64,000 nucleotides of DNA, taken from contig NZ_LR026975.1 in NCBI RefSeq assembly GCF_900603025.1, positions 4,526,001 through 4,590,000 of the forward strand, read 5' to 3'. Of this stretch, positions 43,565-51,832 are shown piece by piece (the stretch's first letter is position 1; each line of letters opens with the position of its first letter). The notes under the pieces were generated by a model. It had not been told where the DNA came from, made no database searches, and was given only the letters and a program-made list of their open reading frames with translations. A program made the translations under genes and the position numbers. The DNA comes from Mycolicibacterium hassiacum DSM 44199 (GTDB taxonomy: Bacteria > Actinomycetota > Actinomycetes > Mycobacteriales > Mycobacteriaceae).

Positions 43565-44896
43565 TCAGTACTCGAGCAGGTGATCGCGCAGGGTCGTCCC
43601 GCTGTACTGCTCGCGGTAGCGGCCCCGTCGCTGCAGCTCGGGCACCACCCAGTCGACGAACTCCTCGTAGCAGCCGGGCGTGAAGGTGGTCGCCAGCATG
43701 AACCCGTCGGCACCGCCTTCGTCGAGGTAGACCTCCATCTGGTCGACGATGTCGGCGGCGGTGCCGACCGCGACCGGCATCCCCATGCCCTGCGCATAGG
43801 TCAGCGCCGCCTCCTTGACGGTGACCGGGGCGCCGTCCTTGGCGTACAGGATCGACTCGAACAGCCCCTGAATGCCCGGCACCTGGATGTTCGCGACGTT
43901 CTCGTCGAGCGAATACTGCGAGAAGTCGATCCCGAAATGACCGGAGATCCACGCCAGTGCGCCCTCGAGCGGGATGCACTCCTTGATGCGTTCGAACTTC
44001 TCCTCGGCCTGTGCGCGGGTTTCGCCGACGACGGTCTGCAACCCGTAGATGCGTTTGATACTGCCGGGTTCGCGCCCGAACTTCTCGGTCGCCCGCCGCT
44101 CGAGGTCGGTGGAGTACTCCTGCATCCGGGCGATCGTGGGATGCACCGCGAACACCGCCTCAGCGTGCTTGGCGGCGAAGTCGCGGCCCCGGTCCGAGGA
44201 GCCGGCCTGCCACAGCACCGGCCGGCCCTGCGGTGACGGCGGCACGAAATGCCTTGCTTTGCAGCGGAAGTACTTGCCCTTGAAGTCGACCTCGTGAATC
44301 TTGGCGGGATCTCCGTAGATTCCGGCCGCTTTGTCGGCGATGATCGCGCCGTCCTCCCAGGAGTCCCACAGGGCGTAGCAGACCTCCATGTACTCCTCGA
44401 GCCGCTCGTAGCGGTCGCCGCGGTCGCGATGCTCGACGCCGTAGGCGCTCCACTCGCCGTGGGAGAACGAGTTGACGATGTTCCACGCGATCCGGCCCTT
44501 GGACTGGTAGTCCAGGGTGGACAGCCGTCGGCACATCGAATAGGGGTGCTCGAACGCCGTCGACAGGGTGACGCCGATGCCGAGCCGCTCGGTGGCCGTG
44601 GCGATCGCCGGAACGATCGTCGACGGTTCGTTGCAGGGGAACTGCACGGCGTACTTCACGCTGGCGTCGGACGAGCCCTGGTAGGTGGAGTACGGCGCCA
44701 GCTGATCGGCGATGAAGATCGCGTCGAACAGGCCCCGTTCCAGCACTCGCGCGATGTGCTGCCAGTAGTCGTAATGGCCGTAATCCCAGTTGACCTTGTC
44801 GCGGGGATGACGCCACATGCCGGTCGCATGGCTGTTGAAACCGTTCTGCATGAACCCGAGCAGATGCGCCTTTTTCTTGCCCTTGTCGGCTGGCAT
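43565..44896 (-). CDS. FMN-dependent monooxygenase, NtaA/SnaA/DszA/DmoA family
   Basis: A 443-aa luciferase-like TIM-barrel monooxygenase using FMNH2 from a separate reductase. Signatures: WRHPRDKVNWDYGHYDYW, IADQLAPYSTYQGS, GRIAWNIVNSFSHGEWSAYG, LWQAGSSDRGRDFAAKHAEAVF. Substrates in the family include nitrilotriacetate, EDTA, dibenzothiophene sulfone and dimethyl sulfide. No flavin reductase lies beside it. ATG at 44896 follows AGAGAGGG. It is bracketed by 63-bp direct repeats, a hint of past mobility. Confidence 0.9.
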   Translation of the reverse strand: MPADKGKKKAHLLGFMQNGFNSHATGMWRHPRDKVNWDYGHYDYWQHIARVLERGLFDAIFIADQLAPYSTYQGSSDASVKYAVQFPCNEPSTIVPAIATATERLGIGVTLSTAFEHPYSMCRRLSTLDYQSKGRIAWNIVNSFSHGEWSAYGVEHRDRGDRYERLEEYMEVCYALWDSWEDGAIIADKAAGIYGDPAKIHEVDFKGKYFRCKARHFVPPSPQGRPVLWQAGSSDRGRDFAAKHAEAVFAVHPTIARMQEYSTDLERRATEKFGREPGSIKRIYGLQTVVGETRAQAEEKFERIKECIPLEGALAWISGHFGIDFSQYSLDENVANIQVPGIQGLFESILYAKDGAPVTVKEAALTYAQGMGMPVAVGTAADIVDQMEVYLDEGGADGFMLATTFTPGCYEEFVDWVVPELQRRGRYREQYSGTTLRDHLLEY

Positions 44897-45043
44897 GGAA
44901 CCCTCTCTGAACCGGGCGGCCGCCCGATGAACGACCCTCGAACTCGAAGCCTGTCGGCCGAAGCAACGTATCGAGCAGCGCAGGGCCCGCCCAGCGTTGC
45001 GATCAGAGCGAGTCCAAGGGAATACCGGGCACGCCCGGTCGTC

Positions 45044-45106
45044 GCCGAGAGTGAAGTGGTGGTCGTTGCGGCGGTGAAATCGCGACCGGGAATGCTATTC
45101 CGTCGC
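45044..45106 (+). repeat. 63-bp imperfect direct repeat, copy 2
   Basis: Second copy of the repeat at 43495-43557. Its right end covers the last four codons (S-A-T-E and stop) of nsrR, so the repeat contains coding sequence. The 198-base gap 44897-45094 holds nothing else I can support. Confidence 0.85.
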
Positions 45107-45502
45107 GGAAACGAGGTCGAGCACCGTGTAGTTGTCGAGCTCCCGGTAGAAGGCCTCCTTGGCGGCGGTCAGCGCGGCGCGCAGCCGACAGCCGGGCACC
45201 AGCGGACACGGGCCGGCGTCATCGCAGTCGACGACCTCCCGGTCGTTGTCGAGGTGGCGGACGAGCCAGCCGATCGGCGCGCGTCGACCCGCCTCGGTCA
45301 GGGTCACGCCGCCGACCCGCCCCCGGCGGGCGTGCACCATGCCCAGGTCGGCCAACCGCGACACCGCCTTGGCGACGTGATGCTCGGAGGCGTTGGCGCC
45401 GGCGGCGACGGTGCGCGCGGTGACCCGCTGCCCGGCGAACTCGCCGGCAGCCAGCAGCATCAGGATCCGCAACCCGAGGTCCGTGAACCGGGTCACCTGC
45501 AT
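45095..45502 (-). CDS. nsrR: Rrf2 family nitric-oxide-sensing repressor NsrR
   Basis: A 135-aa Rrf2 regulator. The HTH lies at about 26-50. C93, C99 and C105 (DCDDAGPCPLVPGC) and D8 (RFTDLG) occupy exactly the positions of the [4Fe-4S] ligands of Streptomyces NsrR as I recall them. NsrR represses NO-detoxification genes until its cluster is nitrosylated. The flavohaemoglobin gene is not in this window. Divergent from a SCO6745-like gene, with an inverted repeat between them. Confidence 0.88.
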   Translation of the reverse strand: MQVTRFTDLGLRILMLLAAGEFAGQRVTARTVAAGANASEHHVAKAVSRLADLGMVHARRGRVGGVTLTEAGRRAPIGWLVRHLDNDREVVDCDDAGPCPLVPGCRLRAALTAAKEAFYRELDNYTVLDLVSATE

Positions 45503-45540
45503 ACGACCGACGGTAGTAATCGCGCATCCGCCCCGCGAGA

Positions 45541-45570
45541 TTTATGCGTGTGCGCTTGGACACGTATAAA
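45541..45570. promoter_or_regulatory. inverted repeat between nsrR and the divergent gene
   Basis: TTTATGCGTGT (45541-45551) and ACACGTATAAA (45560-45570) pair at 10 of 11 positions with an 8-bp centre. It lies 39 bases upstream of nsrR. A second, shorter repeat GTGAAT/ATTCAC is at 45621-45644. Either could be the operator for nsrR autoregulation or for the divergent gene. Confidence 0.5.
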
Positions 45571-45702
45571 CGTGCGGCACCCCACCTGTGCGGCGGGCTG
45601 CGGCGGGCGAATTTACCGTTGTGAATAACATGTGAGTAATTCACGGTTGGCGCAGGTCATCCGGGTATGCGGGCTGTGGATAACGCGGGAAAGGGAGATG
45701 CG

Positions 45703-46461
45703 ATGAGCGACACCGACATGACGACGGCCGTGGCGGCTGCGGGCGCGGCGATGGAACAGGCCGTCTCCACGTTCATGATGCATCCGGAGACCTTCGGGGC
45801 CAGCGTGGCGGCCGGCTACCAGAACCCGTTGGCCGGATACGTCGCGGGCCGGGGCGGAGTGCTCGGCCAGACCAGCGGTGCGGTCGTCGCGTCGGTGTTC
45901 GTGGTGTTCGAGCCCGCGGGGCTCACCGCGCTGTGGGACGAAGGGGTCGCGGTGCGCGGCGCCGAGGGAGCCGCACAGCAGTATTGGGCGCAGACCGCGG
46001 AATTCGGCCGCAAGTATCTGGCGAACGCGCAGGGCCTGGACCGGCTCAACGCGCTGTCGGAGCGGGTGATCGCGGCGGCTCCGACCTGGGGAGTTCCGCT
46101 GTTCGCCGGCTGGCGGGCGATGCCGCTGGCGCAGGACGCGCCGGCGCGCGCCCTGCAGGTCATGTTCATCCTGCGCGAGCTGCGCGGAGGCGTGCACTTC
46201 GACGCGCTCACCGTGTCCGGAATCGCGCCGATCGAAGCGCATCTGCTCAACAAGGGGCCGGAGTATGCGCAGGTGTTCGGCTGGCCGGAGCCGTTCCCGG
46301 ACGTCACCGACAAGAAGGACCGCTACGCCGAGGTCGAGCAGGCGACCAATCGGCGAATGGCCGAGATCATCGGAAACGGGTTGAGCCTGGCGGAAACTCA
46401 GGAGTTGGCGCGGCTGAGCGAGGACGCGTTGCAGGTGCTGCGGGCCAACGTGCCCGGCTGA
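45703..46461 (+). CDS. SCO6745-like helical protein
   Basis: A 252-aa helical protein. GYVAGRGGVLGQTSGAVVASVFVVFEP and LRELRGGVHFDALTVSGI resemble the actinobacterial SCO6745 family, which has no known function. ATG at 45703 follows AAGGGAGA. The gene is divergent from nsrR and could respond to NO, but there is no direct evidence. Confidence 0.7.
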   Translation: MSDTDMTTAVAAAGAAMEQAVSTFMMHPETFGASVAAGYQNPLAGYVAGRGGVLGQTSGAVVASVFVVFEPAGLTALWDEGVAVRGAEGAAQQYWAQTAEFGRKYLANAQGLDRLNALSERVIAAAPTWGVPLFAGWRAMPLAQDAPARALQVMFILRELRGGVHFDALTVSGIAPIEAHLLNKGPEYAQVFGWPEPFPDVTDKKDRYAEVEQATNRRMAEIIGNGLSLAETQELARLSEDALQVLRANVPG

Positions 46462-46658
46462 CAACGGGATTCCGCAGCGACGGCGAAGTTCCCTGAACAG
46501 CAGCAACTTCCGCCTTCCGCGCACCGGGCCGTGAGAAAGACAGCGCCGGGCGACCGTTGTCGGCCGCAACCGGGTCCGCGCGAGGGCCGCACCGGCGGAA
46601 CTCGCCGTATCGCACGGTTGTGTGGCCCCGGCCGGACGGAGCCGTTTACGGTACTAGC

Positions 46659-47525
46659 ATGCCGACTGTGGATCGCCGTCACGCACTGATGATGCTGGGG
46701 CTGGGTGCGGCGGCCGCCGCCCTGCCGATGTCGACAGCGCATGCGCAACCGGTGATCGGGGACGCCCCGCCGACCGGACCGGACGCGCCGAGCTCGACGA
46801 CCGGGCCGAACCTGCTGTTCGCCGACGAGTTCGACGGACCGGCCGGCTCGCCGCCGGACCCGTCGAAGTGGTTCATCGTCCCGGCCCGGGAGACGATCCG
46901 CAATCCGGTCGAGTGGGACAAGCCCTACAACATGGGCCGCTACGTCACCGACCAGGAGCACGTCTTCCACGATGGCAACGGCAACCTGGTCATCCGCGCC
47001 ACCCGCGGGCCCGGCAACAACATCCAGGAGAAGTACGCCAGCGCCAAGATCGTCGGACTCTGGCGCGGCGGGGTGGGCACCACCTGGGAGGCGCGAGTCA
47101 AGCTCAACTGCCTCACCGACGGCGCCTGGCCGGCGTTCTGGCTGGTCAACGAGGACCCGGTGCGCGGCGGCGAGGTCGACATCTTCGAGTGGTACGGCAA
47201 CCGCGACTGGCCGTCGGGGGCGACCGTGCACGCCAAGCTCGACGGCACCATGTTCAAGACCCAGCCGTATCCGATCGACAGCGCCTGGCACACCTGGCGG
47301 ATGACCTGGCAGCCGGACGGCATGTACTTCTGGCAGGACTGGCAGCCCGGCAAGGAGCCGTTCTTCACGGTGCGGGCGACCGATCTGCCGGAGTGGCCGT
47401 TCAATGATCCCGGCTACACCATGGCGCCGGTGTTCAACATCGCGATCGGTGGATCGGGCGGGCGGGAACCGGCCGGCGGCACCTATCCGGCCGACATGAT
47501 CATCGACTGGATCCGGGTGTTCTGA
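46659..47525 (+). CDS. exported GH16 beta-glucanase (Rv0315 orthologue)
   Basis: A 288-aa glycoside hydrolase family 16 enzyme that cleaves beta-1,3 (or 1,3-1,4) glucans. The twin-arginine signal VDRRHALMML precedes a cleavage site near AHAQP. Catalytic residues lie in GGEVDIFEWYGN, the ExDxxE motif (nucleophile and acid/base glutamates). It resembles M. tuberculosis Rv0315 throughout. TACGGT (46647-46652) ends 6 bases before the ATG and no ribosome site is visible, so the mRNA is probably leaderless. Confidence 0.92.
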   Translation: MPTVDRRHALMMLGLGAAAAALPMSTAHAQPVIGDAPPTGPDAPSSTTGPNLLFADEFDGPAGSPPDPSKWFIVPARETIRNPVEWDKPYNMGRYVTDQEHVFHDGNGNLVIRATRGPGNNIQEKYASAKIVGLWRGGVGTTWEARVKLNCLTDGAWPAFWLVNEDPVRGGEVDIFEWYGNRDWPSGATVHAKLDGTMFKTQPYPIDSAWHTWRMTWQPDGMYFWQDWQPGKEPFFTVRATDLPEWPFNDPGYTMAPVFNIAIGGSGGREPAGGTYPADMIIDWIRVF

Positions 47526-48002
47526 GCCGTCCCCGGCGAGGGTTCGGAAACGGCGCACATCGGCAGCCGGTGCTCTAGCGTGAGACCTGTCGATTTGGAT
47601 GTGCCATGGACTCTGCGCAGGAACCGTCGAAGATCGCCCATCTCGACGTGTGGCGGGCCCGCCGCGGGCAGCGTGATCTGCCGTCGGCGGTGCTCGACGC
47701 GACCGTCGAACTCATGGCCCGCCGCTCCTACCACGAGATTACGCTGCAGACCGTCGCGCAGCGCTGCGGAACCAGCCTCGTGGCGCTGCGACAGCACTTC
47801 CCCAGCAAGGACGTCCTGCTGGCGCGGGTGTACCTGCGCCGGCTTCACCGGTTGCCGCTCGAAATCGACTGTGACGCACCGGTGGTGGATCGAACGATGC
47901 ACCAGGTGCGGCTGATCGCCAGCCTGTTCGCCGACGATCCGGCACTCGGCAGCGCCTGCAACATCGCGCTGATGCGCAACGACGATCCGGCGATGGTGGT
48001 GT

Positions 48003-48668
48003 TTGTTTGGCCAGCGCGACCGCCTCATCGGCTGCGCGGCGATGAGCCTGCGCCACTTGGTCGTATTGGGCGCGTTCTTCGGGAGTCCACTGATCTCGAG
48101 AACGGTCACGTGAACCGGTCTTATCCCGCTGGTTCCACCCGTTGTATAGGTCCTGCACGAGTTTCTCGACGATCGATCGCCACTGCGTGCAGGTGGGCTC
48201 CTCGGTGATGATCGTGGCGGCGGTGGTGTCATCAGCGCTGGCCAGCCCGTAGGTGTCGGCCGGCGGCGTGGGAGCACCGTCACCACCGTCATCACCACCG
48301 TCACCGCGGCCGCGTGAGATCACCACCGTGATGGCGGCGGTGACGGCGATGACCGCCAGCAGCGCGACCCCGCCGAGTATCCATTTCCGTGCCCGCCCAC
48401 GGTTGGTCGGCGCCGGTGGTGGGCCGGGTGGGCACGGCTGCTGCGGGCCGGGCTGCCACTGCGGTTGCGCGGCACCGGGAAACCCGGGCCCCGGTGGTGG
48501 TGGTGGGGAAACGGTCCGCCCGGTTTCAGATAATGCGATGAGCCGGGTGTGGTTGGACTGTGCGGGAGGCTGTTGCCGGACCTGCGGCTTGCTTGTCGCC
48601 GGGGGTTTGCCAGGCCGCAAGAGGTCTCGATGAAGCCGTTCGAGCCCGCGGCTACCGTGGCCCGCCAA
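48003..48668 (-). pseudogene. N-terminal half of the split exported-protein gene
   Basis: Encodes a proline-rich N terminus, one membrane segment (WILGGVALLAVIAVTAAITVV), then an extracytoplasmic domain (TEEPTCTQWRSIVEKLV, QWTPEERAQYDQVAQAHR) that breaks off at VALAKQT. No ATG or GTG start is visible; only TTG codons at 48668 and 48620, so the 5' end may also be damaged. I recall similar multi-repeat exported proteins of unknown function in mycobacteria. Confidence 0.75.
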
Positions 48669-48764
48669 CCCCGACTCCGTGCCAGAGCACCTGTGTGTGG
48701 GGGTGAGGTCCGGCGAAAGCGGGGAGAGGGCGGGAGCCGCGGCTATCGCCGAAGTGATCTGGGG

Positions 48765-49736
48765 CTAGTTGTTCTTCACGGGTAGGTTGTGAACGCGTAG
48801 GCGGTCGATAGGTGTCATTCCGCCGATGCCGGTGTGGGGTCGGTGGTGATTGTAGTGATGCAGCCAGTGCTGGTAGGTTCCGGCGCGTTCGGCCTCAGAG
48901 CGGTAGGTCTGCGCATAGGCCCATTCAGTGGTCAGGGTGCGGTTGAATCGCTCGACTTTGCCGTTGGTCTGCGGCCGGTAGGGCCGGGTCCTCTTGTGGG
49001 CGATGTCGGGGCCGAGCGCTTCAGCGAAATTCTTTGACCGGTAACAGGATCCATTGTCGGTCAACACCCGCTTGACGGTAATGCCATGGTCGGCGAAGAA
49101 CGCGCTGGCGCGTTTCCAGAACCCCGCGGCGGTTTCTTTGCGTTCGTCGGCGAGGTCCTCGGAATACGCCAGCCGGGAGTGGTCATCAACGGCGTGGTGC
49201 AAGAACGTGTATCCCATGCCGCAGCGGTTGCGCCGGCCGGCTTGGCGACCCAGCTTGCGATGGCCGCCCCCGTCGGGGATGCGGCCCAGTTTCTTGACGT
49301 CGACATGGACCAAGTCGCCGGGAGCCGGGTGCTCATAGCGGCGGGGTTTGGGCCGGCGTACCGGCAACCCGGTGTTCTGGTCCAGGTGCCGCAGCAATGG
49401 CATGCGGTAGCGGCGTAACACCGCTTCTACCGTTGACCGCGCCAACCGCAAATGGGCGGCGATACGATGTGGGCCCCACCGCCGGGTGAAGCGCAGGTTG
49501 ACGATGCGCCGCTCACGTCGTTTCGGCAACCGCAACGGACTGCGATGCGGCCGGCTGGGCCGGTCTACCATCGCTGCTTCGCCACCGTCGCGATAACGGT
49601 CGGCCCATTTCTTGGCTGTGGCCACCGAACATTGGAACCGCTCAGCAGCGCGCCGCAAACTCCAGCCCTGATCAACAACAGCCTGCGCAAGCCGCAACCG
49701 CCCACGAGGAGTCAACGAAGCATTAGCGTGGACCAT
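48765..49736 (-). CDS. IS481-family transposase
   Basis: A 323-aa transposase with an N-terminal HTH (GWSLRRAAERFQCSVATAKKWADRY) and an RNase-H-like DDE core: first D in LVHVDVKKLG, second D in VLTDNGSCY, E in NGKVERFNRTL. No frameshift is present, so it may be active. The stop codon TAG is supplied by the CTAG target-site copy outside the left terminal repeat. Confidence 0.95.
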   Translation of the reverse strand: MVHANASLTPRGRLRLAQAVVDQGWSLRRAAERFQCSVATAKKWADRYRDGGEAAMVDRPSRPHRSPLRLPKRRERRIVNLRFTRRWGPHRIAAHLRLARSTVEAVLRRYRMPLLRHLDQNTGLPVRRPKPRRYEHPAPGDLVHVDVKKLGRIPDGGGHRKLGRQAGRRNRCGMGYTFLHHAVDDHSRLAYSEDLADERKETAAGFWKRASAFFADHGITVKRVLTDNGSCYRSKNFAEALGPDIAHKRTRPYRPQTNGKVERFNRTLTTEWAYAQTYRSEAERAGTYQHWLHHYNHHRPHTGIGGMTPIDRLRVHNLPVKNN

Positions 49737-49844
49737 GAGGACCTCTCGGTAATCGGATGTGCGTGTTTGGTAACCACACCGATACCGGAGGTCCTCACCT
49801 ACTTCCGCTCACCACGCCGTTCACAACCTGTCTGGGAGTTACAG
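48769..49844 (-). mobile_element. IS481-family insertion sequence, 1076 bp, CTAG duplication
   Basis: The 27-bp terminal inverted repeats match at 19-20 positions and share AGGTTGTGAACG at their inner ends (left end starts TTGTTCTTCACGG, right end reads CTGTAACTCCCAGACAGG inward). CTAG lies immediately outside both ends (48765-48768 and 49845-49848), a 4-bp target duplication. Before insertion, that CTAG contained the stop codon of the exported-protein gene. Confidence 0.9.
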
Positions 49845-50460
49845 CTAGTTCTCGGCGGCTTGGCAGGCCTCCCAAATCAACGAGAATATATCTGCCCCCA
49901 CACCCTCCAAGTAGGCGTCGTCGAGCACATAGGTGGGCATGGCTGCGGCGTAGGCGCGGCGGTACTGTGCGGAGAGGATCGCTAGATCCTGCAGTACGGG
50001 ATTGTCGCTGCGTCGGGCGGCTTGTTCGATCTGGTCGGCGAATTCGTTGTGGAACTGTGCAGCGGCTAGATGGATGTCGCGCTGCTCGGGTGTCCAGTGG
50101 CTAGCGGGAATATCGCCGCCGAGTTGGCCCCAGGCCTCGAGGACGGGGCTGTGCTCGAAGCGGTCGCCGAGGGCGTACCAATCGCGGCAGACCGGATCAG
50201 GCTCGGGCATGAAAGGTTTCGAGTCTGCCGGATCATACAGCGGCTCGAACCTGGTGGGTGGTTCGACAGGCTCGATCAAGACGACCCGCGCGGCCGCGGT
50301 TTTGTTTGTGATGGCAGAGCAGATGTAGATGATCGCCTGCGTGGCACTGTTCATCACGCCGGCGAGGTGGTCGTCGTGGGGGGTGTAGTTGGCGACAGCG
50401 TCGCTGTAGGCGCGCGCGTAGGCGATGAACTGCTCGTAGAGTTCGCGGATGATGCGGTGT
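49845..50460 (-). pseudogene. C-terminal half of the split exported-protein gene
   Basis: Begins HRIIRELYEQFIAYARAYSDAV, where the N-terminal half leaves off, and continues to CQAAEN with TAG at 49845. It completes a first CxxW domain and contains a second one (VCRDWYALGDRF, ASHWTPEQRDIHLAAAQF, QYRRAYAAAMPTY), so the intact protein had two tandem copies of the domain. The C terminus is undamaged, because the IS inserted at the stop codon and kept AAC TAG. Confidence 0.8.
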
Positions 50461-50665
50461 CCGGTGCGCGAAGGGATTTCGGCGGAGATCCGCCGGCGCA
50501 TCACGGCCGCCCTCGGGTCCGGTGCCTGGCCCGAGTTGTACGACACCGTGGAGACGATCATCTGCGGCGCGCTGTTGCAGGTCGGCGCCGGTCTGCTGGA
50601 CTACCGCCGGATGATCGCGCACGTGGAGAACATGCTGCGGTTGCTGCTGCCCGAGACCTGATGCG

Positions 50666-51124
50666 TCACGCCTCGATTCGCTTGGCGTAGAACACCCGGT
50701 CGTAGCCGTCGACACACCCGCGGTGCGTCTCGACGTAGCCGTGGCGGGGGTAGAAGGTGTGGTTCTCGGTCATCCGCTGGTGGGTGTACAACCGCACCTC
50801 CGGTAACCCGAGTTCGCGGGCGTCCGCCTCGGCCCGGGCCAACAGCCGCGCGCCGTAGCCGCGGCCCTGAGCCGTCGGGGCGACGGCCAGGGTGTCGAGC
50901 AACAGGTGGTCGTCGCGCACCTCGTTGACCAGCGCCCCGACGATCCGCCCGTCGGCCTCGAGCACCCACACCCGGTGCGCCGCGACGACCGCGTCGTAGT
51001 CGGCGAGCATCGGTGCGGCTGGTTTGCCGATCCGGGGCACGTACTTGCGGAACGAGTCATGCACCACCCGTTCGACGGCACCCGCGTCGGCGGGATTCGC
51101 GCGGCGGAGAACGACATCGGGCAC
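50666..51124 (-). CDS. GNAT family N-acetyltransferase
   Basis: A 152-aa acetyltransferase. The acetyl-CoA-binding motif is VAPTAQGRGYGARLLARAEADARELG, followed by EVRLYTHQRMTENHTFYPRHGYVE. The GTG at 51124 is the natural start. It ends 4 bases from the convergent TetR remnant. The substrate is unknown. Confidence 0.9.
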   Translation of the reverse strand: MPDVVLRRANPADAGAVERVVHDSFRKYVPRIGKPAAPMLADYDAVVAAHRVWVLEADGRIVGALVNEVRDDHLLLDTLAVAPTAQGRGYGARLLARAEADARELGLPEVRLYTHQRMTENHTFYPRHGYVETHRGCVDGYDRVFYAKRIEA

Positions 51125-51205
51125 AGCCGGTGAGCTTAGGGGCGGACGGCACCGGCGCCGGGCACCGGGCGGCCGGCCGGCACGCGGCCGCTAGAGTCGG
51201 GTGGC

Positions 51206-51826
51206 ATGTCACTGGCAGCTCGACTGTGGGCCGACAACGCCGACGTGGTGGCCGAGGTGCTCGCGCACCCGTTCGTGCGGGGTATCGGGGACGGTTCGCT
51301 GGACCGCGACCTGTTCGCCGGATACATCGCCCAGGACGCGTTCTTTCTCGAATCCTTCGCCCGCGCATACGGTTTGGCCATCGCGCGGAGCGGCGACACC
51401 GACACCCTGCTGGCGCTGGCCGAACTGCTCAACGGGGTGCGGGAGGAGTTGCGGCTACACGCGTCGTATGCCGCCTCGTGGGGCATCGACATGGTCGGGG
51501 TCGAACCCCGGCCCGCGACACTGGCCTACACCGAGTTCCTGTTGGCCACCGCCGCCACCGCCGACCTGGCCGTGGTGTGCGCGGCGATGACACCGTGCAT
51601 GCGGCTGTACGCGCACATCGGGACCTCACTGGACGCCGGCACCGCGGGCCCGTACGCCGACTGGGTGCGCACCTACGCCGACCCCGGGTTCGAGCAGGTG
51701 GCCGCGCTGCTGGAGAAACTGCTCGACCGGCTCGGCGACGACGGCGCGGCGGTGCGGACGGCCTACCGGCGCGCGATGCGTCTGGAACTGGAGTTCTTCG
51801 AGTCGGCGTTCACCGCCAGGGACTGA
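51206..51826 (+). CDS. TenA/thiaminase II family protein
   Basis: A 206-aa all-helical TenA-like protein. Features: FAGYIAQDAFFLESFARAYGLA near the N terminus, the likely active-site cysteine in CAAMTPCMRLY, and the C-terminal glutamates in ELEFFES. Members hydrolyse aminopyrimidines for thiamine salvage, or belong to a variant without the key cysteine; no thi genes are adjacent. TAGAGT ends 8 bases before the ATG, so the transcript may be leaderless. Confidence 0.85.
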   Translation: MSLAARLWADNADVVAEVLAHPFVRGIGDGSLDRDLFAGYIAQDAFFLESFARAYGLAIARSGDTDTLLALAELLNGVREELRLHASYAASWGIDMVGVEPRPATLAYTEFLLATAATADLAVVCAAMTPCMRLYAHIGTSLDAGTAGPYADWVRTYADPGFEQVAALLEKLLDRLGDDGAAVRTAYRRAMRLELEFFESAFTARD

Positions 51827-51832
51827 CTCGGT

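Larger units (their letters stand above)
48003..50460. mobile_element. circularly permuted insertion: one exported-protein gene plus an IS
   Basis: Both ends of this insert are coding DNA of one minus-strand gene: the N-terminal half at the left end and the C-terminal half at the right. Joined end to end, GATGATGCGGTGT and GGTGTTTGTTTGG restore the frame K-Q-T-P-H-R-I-I. GGTGT occurs at both junctions (47998-48002 and 50456-50460). Without the IS and one CTAG copy, the unit is about 1.38 kb. The simplest reading is that a small circle opened within the gene as it integrated. The exact ends are uncertain by a few bases. Confidence 0.7.
47606..50661 (+). pseudogene. TetR family regulator split by a 2.46-kb insertion
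   Basis: The 5' part (47606 to about 48000) encodes a TetR HTH (YHEITLQTVAQRCGTSLVALRQHF) and the start of the ligand domain, ending NIALMRNDDPAMV. The 3' part (about 50461-50661) encodes VREGISAEIRRRITAALG and ends LRLLLPET with a TGA. Together they make a normal-length TetR of about 200 aa. The intervening DNA is foreign, with genes on the other strand. As it stands, the 5' part reads 68 codons into the insert in the wrong frame and stops at 48208. The regulator is certainly inactive. Confidence 0.88.

Noticed and set aside
48765..49736. Simple IS disruption of one gene to explain the two exported-protein halves
   Set aside because: The halves are in the wrong order for that (C-terminal half upstream of N-terminal half on the coding strand), and the IS sits on the intact stop codon, not at the break.
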